Shown here in pieces: positions 54,374-63,040 of a stretch of 64,000 nt of DNA. Position numbers and translations under genes: made by a program. Source of the DNA: Ga0077555 sp964500805 (GTDB taxonomy: Bacteria; Pseudomonadota; Alphaproteobacteria; Rhizobiales; Hyphomicrobiaceae); contig CAZCQH010000013.1 of the NCBI GenBank assembly GCA_964500805.1, positions 48,385 through 112,384 of the forward strand, written 5' to 3'. Below the pieces are notes generated by a model. The model did not search any database, was not told where the DNA came from, and saw only the letters and a list, made by a program, of their open reading frames with translations. Within the stretch, counting starts at the first letter, position 1. Each line of letters opens with the position of its first letter.

Positions 54374-55078
54374 TCTCGCCCCCTGCCAATATCGCTCAGC
54401 ATGCGCGCGCTATCGGCGCAGATGCGAAAAAAAATCGTATCGATGAAATACTTTGCTGCTTCGGATCGACAATATCACGCAACAGGACGCCAAGTCGACG
54501 CGTCGCTTTTATCACGGATGAATCAACTTGCGGTGACACGTTATAGTGATTGTCCGTGATTCAGCCGCAAGCAACGTGCATCCAAAGTGGCGCCAGCGGC
54601 TTGGCGACATTGTAGGCGCCGCGCAAGCGTGTCCGCTCTTGGAGATCGAGCGCCTGCGAGCTTTCGATATTCGCCAAGCTGATGACAGTAGGCTCTCTGC
54701 TTGCGCTTGCTCTTCGGGCTGTCCGCCGTGCACCACGCGAGGCAAGCGCTCAGGGCCCGGCATGGCTCCGGTTTGCGCGAAATTCGTGGCTCCGAGGATC
54801 CGGCGCACAGCGGTCCCTGGCCGTGGGATGCGTGCTGCCGTGTCCCGGCATGTGACGCGGGAGGCGACGCGTGGGCTCAAGCGGCGGGTTTGCGCTGCAG
54901 TGGGAGGCTGGGGTTGTGTCGGAGCGGACACGGGCGGGTGCAGCATGAAAACGACTGTGCCGAACGAGTCGCGGAGGGAGGGGACGCCGCCGCCCACATC
55001 ATTGCGGTCCCTCGGACTGCAGTATGGTATGACCGCGAACGCCCGCATGGGCGCAACGAAGTTGGACAGGCGGTGGCA
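54374..55078. other. Divergent gap with no confident gene
   Basis: About 700 bases between the caspase-protein start and the conserved part of the methyltransferase. Frames stay open on both strands, including the methyltransferase frame back to 54701, but none shows a domain. The first 150 bases are more A+T-rich and probably hold the caspase-gene promoter. Confidence 0.45.
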
Positions 55079-55654
55079 ATGGCGCGCGACGACGCATGGC
55101 TTGATCGGTGGTTACCACTGATCCGCCAACGCGCGTCCGGTCGGCCCATCCTTGAACTCGGCTGCGGACGAGGCCGCGATACGCGTGTGCTCGTCGGTGC
55201 GGGTTGCGATGTCATCGCGATTGATCATTCCGACGAAGCACTTTCAATTGCGCGAACTGAGGTTTCCAAGGCCGACTTCTACTGCCAGGACCTCCGCTCG
55301 CCGTTTCCGTCAGGGGCCCGGGATCTTGGCGTGGTTCTGGCGAGCCTCTCGTTACACTATTTCGAATGGATCGAGACCCAGCGTCTTGTTCGCCGGATCG
55401 AGACTGTCCTGTGCCATGGTGGCATTCTGATTTGCCGTGTGAATGCTACGGACGACCATCACTTTGGAGCCGTGGGGCATCCCGAAATCGAACCAGATTA
55501 CTTCTCGGTCGATGGCGAAGCGAAGCGCTTCTTCAACGAAGCTACTCTTGGCTTGCTTTTCGCGGAATGGACCGAGCTCAATAGAGAGCACCTCATCATC
55601 GATCGCTACACTGCGCCAAAAGCGGTATGGGAAGTTGTCGCCGAGCGCCGGTGA
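55079..55654 (+). CDS. Class I SAM-dependent methyltransferase
   Basis: The SAM-binding loop PILELGCGRGRDTRVLV (motif I), the acidic end of beta-2 (VIAIDHSDEAL), motif post-I DLRSPFP and motif III GGILICRVN are all present; this is a methyltransferase-11/25-type fold. From ATG 55079 it has 191 aa and a natural N-terminus (MARDDAWLDRWLPLI). The frame is open back to 54701 (317 aa), but that extension lacks recognisable structure. Substrate unknown; TehB/UbiG-like small-molecule methylation is possible. Confidence 0.75.
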   Translation: MARDDAWLDRWLPLIRQRASGRPILELGCGRGRDTRVLVGAGCDVIAIDHSDEALSIARTEVSKADFYCQDLRSPFPSGARDLGVVLASLSLHYFEWIETQRLVRRIETVLCHGGILICRVNATDDHHFGAVGHPEIEPDYFSVDGEAKRFFNEATLGLLFAEWTELNREHLIIDRYTAPKAVWEVVAERR

Positions 55655-55834
55655 CCCGCATCTGTGAGGGAGAGGGAGCGGAAGTCGCGCGACAATGGCG
55701 ATGGTGCTCGCGCCGACACAGCGGGCGATGTCCGCTCCACCTTCAACCTCGTTCAAGGGGGAGCGGAAATCATCGGGCATAGATGACCATGAAGCGGTCC
55801 CTGTTGAGACAACCACGCGCACCAGCAAACGAGA

Positions 55835-56551
55835 TCACGAGTTCGGCCTTCGGCGAAGAGCGCGGCGCTCCTCGGCGAGCTGTATCTTCTTGGGTTCGGT
55901 ATAAAGCCGCTCAAGCAGAGCAATAGTGAATTCGAGCAGATCTTGTGCATCTGCTTGACTAAGCGTGCCCGCGTGTGCGCCGTCGTTACCATCCTCGCGC
56001 ACGCATTCCGCGAGGGCTTCGAGAACCGCTGGCAGCTTCCCGTTATCAAGGAGCCAGCCAATACGCCGGCCAAGCTGATGACGCTGCTGGTTGGTAGGCT
56101 GTGGGACTGACGCGTTTGCCGGATCGGGCAACATCTCCTTCGTAGCGAAGTCTAAGCAAAGTCGAAACATGGTGCCGGCTGCGTTGAAGCAGCTTATGGC
56201 CATGCAAGACGCGCCTTCGTTGAATGCAGTCTTGATGTTGTCCGGCAAATGCTCTGGTGGATCGACTGTGGCTATGTCTGCGATGCAGACATAGCGCTCG
56301 ACTTTGAAATAATCGTTGAGAGAATCCTTGAATACGACGATCGCCTCACTGTTCTTATAGAATATCTCTTTGGCGTCGTATTCCTTGAGACCAATTACAA
56401 AAGTCGTTGACCTTGAGCAGTGTCGGCAAATCGAAAAGACCTCGTACCAATTCTGCCATTGGTGTCGTTGGAATACGTAGTTTTGGCCTAGAACGTCAAA
56501 GGTCGTCTTCGACGCATTGCAGCGGGGGCAATCAGAGACTAGGGTGGACAC
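55835..56551 (-). CDS. DUF4145 protein with N-terminal zinc ribbon
   Basis: 238 aa. Two CxxC pairs (CPRC at 8-11 and CRHC at about 43-46) form a zinc ribbon. The DUF4145 helical domain follows: IKTAFNEGASCMAISCFNAAGTMFRLCLDFATKEML, then IGWLLDNGKLPAVLEALAECVREDGNDGAHAGTLSQADAQDLLEFTIALLERLY. The start is GTG at 56551, with GGGAGG about 8 bases upstream. DUF4145 is known fused to restriction and helicase proteins and as stand-alone genes. It lies 164 bases downstream of the GHKL-nuclease gene on the same strand. Its surroundings are visibly more A+T-rich than the core genes, suggesting transfer. Confidence 0.87.
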   Translation of the reverse strand: MSTLVSDCPRCNASKTTFDVLGQNYVFQRHQWQNWYEVFSICRHCSRSTTFVIGLKEYDAKEIFYKNSEAIVVFKDSLNDYFKVERYVCIADIATVDPPEHLPDNIKTAFNEGASCMAISCFNAAGTMFRLCLDFATKEMLPDPANASVPQPTNQQRHQLGRRIGWLLDNGKLPAVLEALAECVREDGNDGAHAGTLSQADAQDLLEFTIALLERLYTEPKKIQLAEERRALRRRPNS

Positions 56552-56715
56552 TATCTAGACCTCCCAATTGTGTTGATGTGTGTTAAGCGCGACAAGCACA
56601 CATCTTGCGGTTGCGCCTCGGTGCCGCGACAGCGAAGTTTACGGCCCTCAACGTATACTCTGCACGGACGAAAACGCCGAACACGCACAAGGAGAAGTTT
56701 CGAATTCCACAGCGG

Positions 56716-58671
56716 TCACGAGCGCTGCTCCTCGCCGTTCTTGGCCGGCTGCTTCAAGTCCAATGACCCTTGCCGTGCCGGCGGCGGCGTAATGAAGGCG
56801 TCGCCATCGACGCCCTGCTCCTTCAGGAACTCTGCGCCCTTCAACTTCTCCCGCAACCCCAGCATGCGCGCGCCCGCCCGCTTGATGAACACGTTGTAGG
56901 TCATCGGACGGATGAGGACCCTGCCCTCGGTGCGGTCGGTGCCTTCCAGCTCATCGAGCTCCGAGCCGAGCACAAAGCAGGTGACGTCGGTCGCATTCGT
57001 CACCAGCCCCTTGCCCATCAGCTCTTTGACGTATTTCCACGCCTGGTCCTTCTGTGCACCGCCGATGGGTATCCCCGGGCGCTTGATTTCTGCGATGACG
57101 ACGCGCGCCACGCCGTTCACCTCGTGATTGGCATCGTAGGAATCGCGGCTGTAGAAGCCGACCGAACCATCCGGCAGCATGACGAAATCCGGCCTCGACA
57201 GACTGCCCTTCTCCTCGATGCCCCACAGTTTGCGGATGACCTCGGTCATGCCACGATTGCTGGTGAACTCCAGCGATTCGAACTCCGGACCGAACACCCA
57301 CAGGCTGCGGTCGAACAGCGGCTGCAGTTCACGCACCTCGTCCGCGCTCTCGTCCCTGAGCTTGCGGTCCAGCTCCTCGATGAGCTTGAGCCGGGACAGG
57401 ATTTCATCCAGGGCAAGCTTGGCGCTGCGCACGTTCCAGTCGATGAGGATCTGGTGCAGCTGGTCGAGGTCGCCGGGCGGCATGCCGTGCAGCCGCTGCA
57501 CGAGGCCGTACTTTGAGCTGGAGAGCTCAAGGTTGGCGAGGATGCTGGCCACCTGCTGCACTTCGTCGGTCGAAATGGTCGGGCAGGTGTCGATTACTTT
57601 GTCGACAAAGCCGTTCCACTTGTCGCGACCGGCCGGAGACAGCTGGCTGATCGTCGCGTGCAACTTGTCGCGAACGGTTTCCTTGGCTTCGTCACGCCGG
57701 GTCGCCGTGAACGTCGCGAGGTAATCATGGACGGCCGCATGCACGGCTGCACGGGTCGCCTGCCATGCTTCGGATTCAGGCTCGAATCCCTTCCAGTCAG
57801 GCGTGACGACGGTGCTGAGAAAATCGGCTACGACGATCACCTGGAAGCGCTTGGCCTCCGACCTTCGTCCGTCGAGCACACGTTCGTCGTCGAATCCTAC
57901 CCAGCCCGGAGTCCCCACCAGCCTGTTTTTGACCCGCCAAGCGATGCCGTGCTGCTGCGTCGTGCGGTCGGCTTTCAGCGTATCGAGGATGATGAGCTCG
58001 GCCGTGCCATGCGGCGGGACCGGCACCTTGATTTCCTTGAGCCGTATCGATGGCACGTCAACGAACGTCACGCGCGTGCCGTCCAGGGATACCTGAAAGC
58101 CCGGGTCGGCAAGGAAGCGCGTACCGATGATTTGCCGGGCCTCCTCGGCGTCGATGCCGACCGCTTGTGCTTTCGTCGCCGAGATTTCGGTGCCGTGTCC
58201 CGTCACGCCCTCACGGCGGCTGATTTGCGCGATGTCGAAAGGACGCGTCGTGCCGCGGCGCACCTCATAGGTGACCTCGACGCCGTCGCGCCATGTACGA
58301 ACCCGATAAGGGTCGGAGAAACGGAACGCGGCGTGCCGACCGCGGCCGTTGCGGCCGAACACCTTGCGCGCCGCCATGCCCTTCAGCTCGACCGGAGGCG
58401 CGACCTCGTCGCCTTCCTCGGCGATGCGGTTGTAGTCAATCTTGCGCCAGCGCCGCTCGAACATCTGCGCTGTCAAGCCCTTGCCGTTGTCGGTGATCGA
58501 GAACGGCGTGTTCGAGGAAGGGGCGGGCCACACGATATCGACGCTACTGGCAAACGCGTCCCAGGTGTTGGCGACCAGCTCGACGATGGCGACGGCCGTG
58601 TCCGAGATGATGGCGCCCGCATGCTTGTCGAGGAAGCGCTCGTCGAACAGCACCTCTATTCGCTTGGCCAT
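56716..58671 (-). CDS. GHKL ATPase with C-terminal PD-(D/E)XK nuclease signature
   Basis: 651 aa. N-terminal GHKL/HSP90-type ATPase: N-box E31..N35..D38 (ELVANTWDA), G1 box D61-NGKG (DNGKGL), and G2 loop GRNGRGRHAAF at 106-116. A transducer-like beta region runs to about 290 and a helical, coiled-coil-rich middle spans 295-455. The C-terminal 170 residues show RPDFVM (Asp495), AEIKRPG (Glu528, Lys530) and QAWKY (Gln543, Tyr547), i.e. a PD-(D/E)XK nuclease with a QxxxY element. Start ATG 58671 has GGAGGG 6 bases upstream; longer frames reach 58803. Prokaryotic MORC/MutL-like GHKL proteins in restriction contexts are the closest known theme. Confidence 0.85.
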   Translation of the reverse strand: MAKRIEVLFDERFLDKHAGAIISDTAVAIVELVANTWDAFASSVDIVWPAPSSNTPFSITDNGKGLTAQMFERRWRKIDYNRIAEEGDEVAPPVELKGMAARKVFGRNGRGRHAAFRFSDPYRVRTWRDGVEVTYEVRRGTTRPFDIAQISRREGVTGHGTEISATKAQAVGIDAEEARQIIGTRFLADPGFQVSLDGTRVTFVDVPSIRLKEIKVPVPPHGTAELIILDTLKADRTTQQHGIAWRVKNRLVGTPGWVGFDDERVLDGRRSEAKRFQVIVVADFLSTVVTPDWKGFEPESEAWQATRAAVHAAVHDYLATFTATRRDEAKETVRDKLHATISQLSPAGRDKWNGFVDKVIDTCPTISTDEVQQVASILANLELSSSKYGLVQRLHGMPPGDLDQLHQILIDWNVRSAKLALDEILSRLKLIEELDRKLRDESADEVRELQPLFDRSLWVFGPEFESLEFTSNRGMTEVIRKLWGIEEKGSLSRPDFVMLPDGSVGFYSRDSYDANHEVNGVARVVIAEIKRPGIPIGGAQKDQAWKYVKELMGKGLVTNATDVTCFVLGSELDELEGTDRTEGRVLIRPMTYNVFIKRAGARMLGLREKLKGAEFLKEQGVDGDAFITPPPARQGSLDLKQPAKNGEEQRS

Positions 58672-59230
58672 GGTGCCCTCCATCCTGATCATGGCGGTTG
58701 ATGGCGCGGTTGCCAATTCGGACTTGTTGTCCCGGGAGACATTCCGGTGGACAATGATGTGTGTTGCCTGGGATGTGTGTGGACTCGAAAGTTCGGCACG
58801 CATTCACTGCGGCGTACGAAGGGCGCTCTGATCTCCGGCGAACCGGCAATCTCCGCGCGATCCAGCTTCTCCTCGGCCGCTCGAAGATCGAGAGTACGGT
58901 GCGCTAGCCGGCATCGAAGTCGATGATGCGATCGAGATGGTCGGGAAGATCGACAACTGATCGCCTGACGCGATCCCCGTAACAGCAGACACCGTCGGCG
59001 GCGCTTGGTGCGTCGCCGATAGAGATGATGCCGACGTCCACTCCTGCATATCCGCGTCGGTGCGGGCAGCTTGGGTGTCCGCGATCGCTCTTGGGAGCGT
59101 GCGAATTGCGGGCGCGACCTTGGTTGCGGCGAGACAGGCCGCTCCGTCTTTTCGTGTCCTCTGCGTTCCGCGTGCGATGCGGGTGCGCGCGGCGCAGGAT
59201 CATTCGCGCCTGCTTGCGGAGTGCAAGCGC
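58672..59230. other. Gap with a possible decayed reading frame
   Basis: 559 bases without a confident gene. A minus-strand frame, 58904-59203, ends in a stretch with coding-like character (GYAGVDVGIISIGDAPSAAD and DLPDHLDRIIDFDAG), preceded by low-complexity Arg-rich sequence. It could be a short unrecognised gene or the end of a decayed one. No transposon ends were noticed. Confidence 0.35.
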
Positions 59231-60382
59231 TCAAACCGCTTCGAACAGGGCGGCGAGGCCGAGGCCGCCGCGGGCGCTGGTCGCGATGGCGCCGAGCGTA
59301 GGGCGATTCTGGGTTTTGATGCGCGCCATGCGCGTGAAGAGGCGCACCACCAGCACCGCGCTCGCCGCGCCCAGGGGATGGCCGCGGGCAATGGCACCGC
59401 CGTCCGGATTGAGCGCTTCGTCCGTGAGACCCAAGGCGTTGCGGAACGCGATGGCCTCGATGGCCGAGGCTTCGCTGAGCTCGACGAGCTCCAGCCCTGC
59501 GGGATCGAGCGGCTTCACGCGCTGCGCGAGGCGCTGCATGGCGACGATCGCGGCGCTGCCGGCCTCCATCGGCGCCACGCCGACCGACGCGCTGGCAACG
59601 AGTTGCAGGCCCGGCGGTTTGCCGAGCTTTTCCCACAGCGGCTCGGCGACGATCGCCACCATTGCTGCGCCGTCATGCATGGCGCTGATGTTCTGGGCAG
59701 TCAGTGTGCCTTTGGGTGCGAACGCGGGCGCTTCCTGCAACTCCTGCAGCTCGGGCTCGACCGCGCTCTGATCGCGCGCCTCCTCGGCGACCGCGCGCAG
59801 CGGCAGGATCTCCTTGATGAAGCGTTTCGCCTCGCGCGCAAGACCTGCCCGCATGTGGGTGCGCAGGGCATAGTCGTCCTGCTGCTGGCGCGAGATCTTG
59901 AGCGTGCGCGCCAAGGCATCGCCGACCTCGACCGAGTTCATGTCGTCGGCGCCGTCGGCGGCGAGCGGATCGATGAAGCGCGGCGTCTGATGGACGAAGC
60001 GCGGCTTGGCGATCCGCCAGGACGCCATCGACAGCGCCTCCACGCCACCGGCAACGACCAGCTCGGCCTCGCCGGTCGCGATCGTGCGGATGCCGGACAG
60101 GATCGCTTCGGCGCCCGACGCACACTGCTGATCGATGGTGACCGCCGGAATGCTTTCGGGCAGGCCCGCCGTGAGCGCCACCAGACGCGCCGGATTTCCG
60201 TCGCCGGTGCAATTGCCGAGGATGAGGCGATCGACCTGCGCGGAGCTGAGACCCGCGTCCTTCAGCACCTCGGCCACGAGCGGCGCGGCCAGATCCTCGA
60301 CGCGCCGGGATTTGTGCAGGCCACCGATCCGGCCGATGGCCGTTCGACGCGCCGCAACGACATAGGCAGTCCGCATAACCAT
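59231..60382 (-). CDS. Thiolase-family protein with altered C-terminal catalytic motif
   Basis: Thiolase fold with nucleophile Cys in TIDQQCASGAEAIL and catalytic His in GGAIARGHPLGAAS. The third active-site element is altered: where canonical enzymes have CIGGGQG, this one reads TSARGGLGLAALF, so the proton-transfer Cys is replaced by Ser/Ala. From GVG-like start MVMRTAYVVAARRTAIGR at 60382 it has about 383 aa; ATG 60376 is equally possible, and the frame opens at 60430. Activity may be reduced, or it may act on a different acyl-CoA. Confidence 0.87.
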   Translation of the reverse strand: MVMRTAYVVAARRTAIGRIGGLHKSRRVEDLAAPLVAEVLKDAGLSSAQVDRLILGNCTGDGNPARLVALTAGLPESIPAVTIDQQCASGAEAILSGIRTIATGEAELVVAGGVEALSMASWRIAKPRFVHQTPRFIDPLAADGADDMNSVEVGDALARTLKISRQQQDDYALRTHMRAGLAREAKRFIKEILPLRAVAEEARDQSAVEPELQELQEAPAFAPKGTLTAQNISAMHDGAAMVAIVAEPLWEKLGKPPGLQLVASASVGVAPMEAGSAAIVAMQRLAQRVKPLDPAGLELVELSEASAIEAIAFRNALGLTDEALNPDGGAIARGHPLGAASAVLVVRLFTRMARIKTQNRPTLGAIATSARGGLGLAALFEAV

Positions 60383-60613
60383 GGAGCACGCCGCAAAAAC
60401 AAGTCGGAACACATCGCCGCCAGCCCCCAATTCAGCCCTCGGAAAGCAGCGCTGCTTCTGTACTCATCAAAAAGTGGCGAAATTGGGCAAACAAAGGGAA
60501 TTTATGTGATATTCGAACAACTTCCGGCGCGACGTTTGGCCAGCGACCCGCCCTCGGCGGCATCTGCGCCACGCCGTGCCGATTTGGCGTGACCGACGGC
60601 TTGGAGCCGAGGG

Positions 60614-60630
60614 GCGTTATGATATAACGC
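60614..60630. promoter_or_regulatory. Zur-box-like palindrome
   Basis: GCGTTATGATATAACGC: perfect 7-base arms around a 3-base centre. Its core GTTATGATATAAC matches the bacterial Zur consensus GTTATANTATAAC at all but one position. It lies 66 bases before the zur start, so zinc-dependent autorepression of zur-znuC-znuB is expected. It may also affect the divergent thiolase. Confidence 0.78.
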
Positions 60631-60695
60631 TCAATTGGAGCGCCGCCAGCTGCATCCACCAGGCCTCCGCCCAGGCGCCGATGAGAAGGAGCCGT

Positions 60696-61199
60696 ATGCC
60701 AAGGCACCGATCACACCCCGAGTTTCTCGACCCCACGCACGACCACGCCCCTTGCCTGGCGGACACCCTGGAGCGGGCCGAGCAGGTCTTCGCGCACCGC
60801 GGCTTGCGCCTGACCCCGCTCCGCCGGCAGGTGCTGCAGGAGATCGCGGGCTCGCACACGGCGGTGGGCGCCTACGACCTGCTGGATCGGCTGGCGCGCA
60901 AAAGCGGCCGCCGTCTGGCGCCGATCTCGGTCTATCGCGCGCTCGACAGCCTGCTCGAGGCCGGCATGGTGCACCGTCTCGAGAGCCGCAACGCGTTTTT
61001 CGCCTGCCACACGCCGCATGGCGCCGGATTGAAGCAGGTCATCCTCGCCTGCGAGGGCTGCGGCACGGTCGCCGAGGTGCAGGGCGAGGCCATCTTCGAC
61101 GGGATCGCGTCGGTCGCCCGCCAGGCCGAGTTCGCGCCGGCGCGGATGCTGGTCGAGGTCAGCGGCACCTGCGCCGCCTGCTCGGGAGCGGCTGGCTGA
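60696..61199 (+). CDS. zur: Fur-family zinc uptake regulator Zur
   Basis: 167 aa. The N-terminal winged helix contains FAHRGLRLTPLRRQVLQEIAGSHTAVGAYDLLDRLARKSG and PISVYRALDSLLEAGMVHRLESRNAFFACHTPHG. The structural zinc site has CEGCG and CAACSG (two CxxC pairs). It is called Zur, not Fur, because of the operon with znuCB and the Zur-like operator. ATG 60696 has AAGGAG immediately upstream; ATG 60681 and the frame start at 60576 are less likely. The stop overlaps the znuC start (TGATG). Confidence 0.93.
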   Translation: MPRHRSHPEFLDPTHDHAPCLADTLERAEQVFAHRGLRLTPLRRQVLQEIAGSHTAVGAYDLLDRLARKSGRRLAPISVYRALDSLLEAGMVHRLESRNAFFACHTPHGAGLKQVILACEGCGTVAEVQGEAIFDGIASVARQAEFAPARMLVEVSGTCAACSGAAG

Positions 61200-62167
61200 T
61201 GCCCGATCACGGAACCAAGCCTCAGGCGCCGGTGGCGTCAGGTGAACAGCGCCCACATCAGGGTCATACTCATGGCGCGCAGCATCAGCACGGGCCCGCT
61301 CATGACATGAACGGGCGTCGGCATCATGGTCACGATCATCAGGATCATCATGGTCACCACCATCATGATCAAACCCCGCAGCCGTTCCGCGACGGCGCCC
61401 TGATCTCGGCACGCGGTCTTGCCCTCGCGCGCGGCGGCCGGCCGATCCTCGAGCACATCGATCTCGACATCGCACCGGGCGAGATCGTCACCCTGATCGG
61501 CCCCAACGGCGCCGGCAAGACGACGCTGGTGCGCGTGCTGCTCGGACTCGACACGCCGGACACGGGCGAGATCCGCCGCCGCGCCGCTCTCGTCGTCGGC
61601 TATGCGCCGCAGCGGTTCGACCGCGATCCCGCGATCCCGATGACGGTGCGCCGTTTCCTCACGCTCGCCGCGCGCGCCGACGACGACCGCATCACGTCGG
61701 TGCTCACCGAAGTCGGTGCGGCGCGCGTCATCGACCAGCAGCTCTACGCGCTCTCCGGCGGCGAGCTGCAGCGCGTGATCCTCGCCCGCGCGCTGATCCG
61801 CAATCCCGATCTGCTCGTCCTCGACGAGCCCGTGCGCGGCGTCGACTACGTCGGCGAGGCGGAGCTCTACAGCCTCATCGGGCGGCTCCGCACTTCGCGC
61901 GGCCTCGGCGTGCTGCTCGTCAGCCACGACCTCCACGTGGTGATGGCGCAGAGCGACCGCGTCGTGTGCCTCAACCGGCATGTCTGCTGCCACGGCGTGC
62001 CGGAGACGGTCTCGCAGCATCCCGAGTACGTGCGCCTGTTCGGTCCCGCCGCGCGCAATTTCGCCATCTACACGCACGATCACGACCACGCCCACGACCT
62101 CGCCGGCGCGCCGTTGCCCGCCGCAAGCAGCACCGTGCAGCAGCAGAAGGGCGCCGCATCGCCATGA
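61199..62167 (+). CDS. znuC: Zinc ABC transporter ATP-binding protein ZnuC with His-rich N-terminus
   Basis: ABC ATPase: Walker A GPNGAGKTT, Q-loop YAPQRF, signature LSGGELQRV, Walker B LLVLDEPVRGVD, and H-loop VSHDLH. The family core starts near residue 65 (DGALISARGLALARGGRPIL). Before it, residues 1-60 contain 17 His interspersed with Asp/Gln/Gly, and the C-terminus has HDHDHAHD. The start ATG 61199 overlaps the zur stop by one base, the natural coupled start. 322 aa, about 60 more than usual. The His-rich segment probably binds zinc. Confidence 0.93.
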   Translation: MPDHGTKPQAPVASGEQRPHQGHTHGAQHQHGPAHDMNGRRHHGHDHQDHHGHHHHDQTPQPFRDGALISARGLALARGGRPILEHIDLDIAPGEIVTLIGPNGAGKTTLVRVLLGLDTPDTGEIRRRAALVVGYAPQRFDRDPAIPMTVRRFLTLAARADDDRITSVLTEVGAARVIDQQLYALSGGELQRVILARALIRNPDLLVLDEPVRGVDYVGEAELYSLIGRLRTSRGLGVLLVSHDLHVVMAQSDRVVCLNRHVCCHGVPETVSQHPEYVRLFGPAARNFAIYTHDHDHAHDLAGAPLPAASSTVQQQKGAASP

Positions 62168-62961
62168 TCGAGCCCTTCCTCGTGCGCGCGCTGATCGCGG
62201 GTGTGGCGCTCGGCATCATTGCGGCGCCGCTCGGCTGTCTGGTCGTCTGGCGGCGCATGTCCTACTTCGGCTCGACCGTCGCGCACGCTGGCCTGCTCGG
62301 GGTGGCGCTCGGCATCTTCCTCGGCATCGATCTGACGCTCGGCGTCATCCTGATCGCGCTCGCCATCGGCGGCGCTTTGATCATCCTCGGCCGCCAGCGC
62401 GTGCTGCCGACCGACAGCCTGCTCGGCATTCTCTCGCACGCGGCGCTGGCGGGCGGACTCGTCGCGGCCGCCAAGCTCGCGGGACAGCGCCTCGACCTGA
62501 TGGGCTACCTCTTCGGCGACATTCTCGCCGTCACGCGCGGCGATCTCGCCTGGATCTTCATCGGCGGCGCGCTGGTGCTCGGCCTCATCGCGCTGCTCTG
62601 GCGCATGCTGGTCGCCGTCGCCGTGCACGAGGAGCTCGCCGCCGCCGAGGGAATGGCGACACGGCACGCCGAGGCGGCGCTGGTGCTGACGCTCGCCTTC
62701 ACCATCGCCATCGCGATGAAAATCGTGGGCGTGCTGCTGATCATCGCCTTCCTGATCATGCCGGCCGCCGCCGCGCGGCCGTTCTCGACGACGCCCGAGG
62801 CGATGGTGCTGTTCGCCGCCGTCATCGGCGCCCTCGGCGCTGCCGCAGGCCTCCTCTTCTCCGCCACCGCCGACATCCCCGGCGGCCCCGCCATCGTCCT
62901 CGTGCTCAGCGCCGCCTGCCTTGGCTCGCTGGGGTGGAGTGTCGTGCGGGGGGCGGGGTGA
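62164..62961 (+). CDS. znuB: Zinc ABC transporter permease ZnuB
   Basis: 265-aa integral membrane protein with eight or nine hydrophobic helices, of the ABC-3 family (start MIEPFLVRALIAGVALGIIAAPLGCLVVWRRMSYFGSTVAHAGLLGVALG). The start overlaps the znuC stop (ATGA at 62164-62167). The zinc-binding protein ZnuA is not found in the window. The last 80 bases of this gene are partly repeated at 63534-63604. Confidence 0.93.
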   Translation: MIEPFLVRALIAGVALGIIAAPLGCLVVWRRMSYFGSTVAHAGLLGVALGIFLGIDLTLGVILIALAIGGALIILGRQRVLPTDSLLGILSHAALAGGLVAAAKLAGQRLDLMGYLFGDILAVTRGDLAWIFIGGALVLGLIALLWRMLVAVAVHEELAAAEGMATRHAEAALVLTLAFTIAIAMKIVGVLLIIAFLIMPAAAARPFSTTPEAMVLFAAVIGALGAAAGLLFSATADIPGGPAIVLVLSAACLGSLGWSVVRGAG

Positions 62962-63040
62962 GGGGGCGAGGGAGTTGGGGGTTGAGGCTAACTTCCGGAA
63001 AACTCAATCACGCAAAGCGGGCTCGGCGTAGTGTTCCGCC

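Noticed and set aside
60635..61198. 5' extension of the znuC reading frame
   Set aside because: It overlaps zur in another frame, where the Fur-family helices and zinc cysteines are conserved; ATG 61199 is the coupled start.
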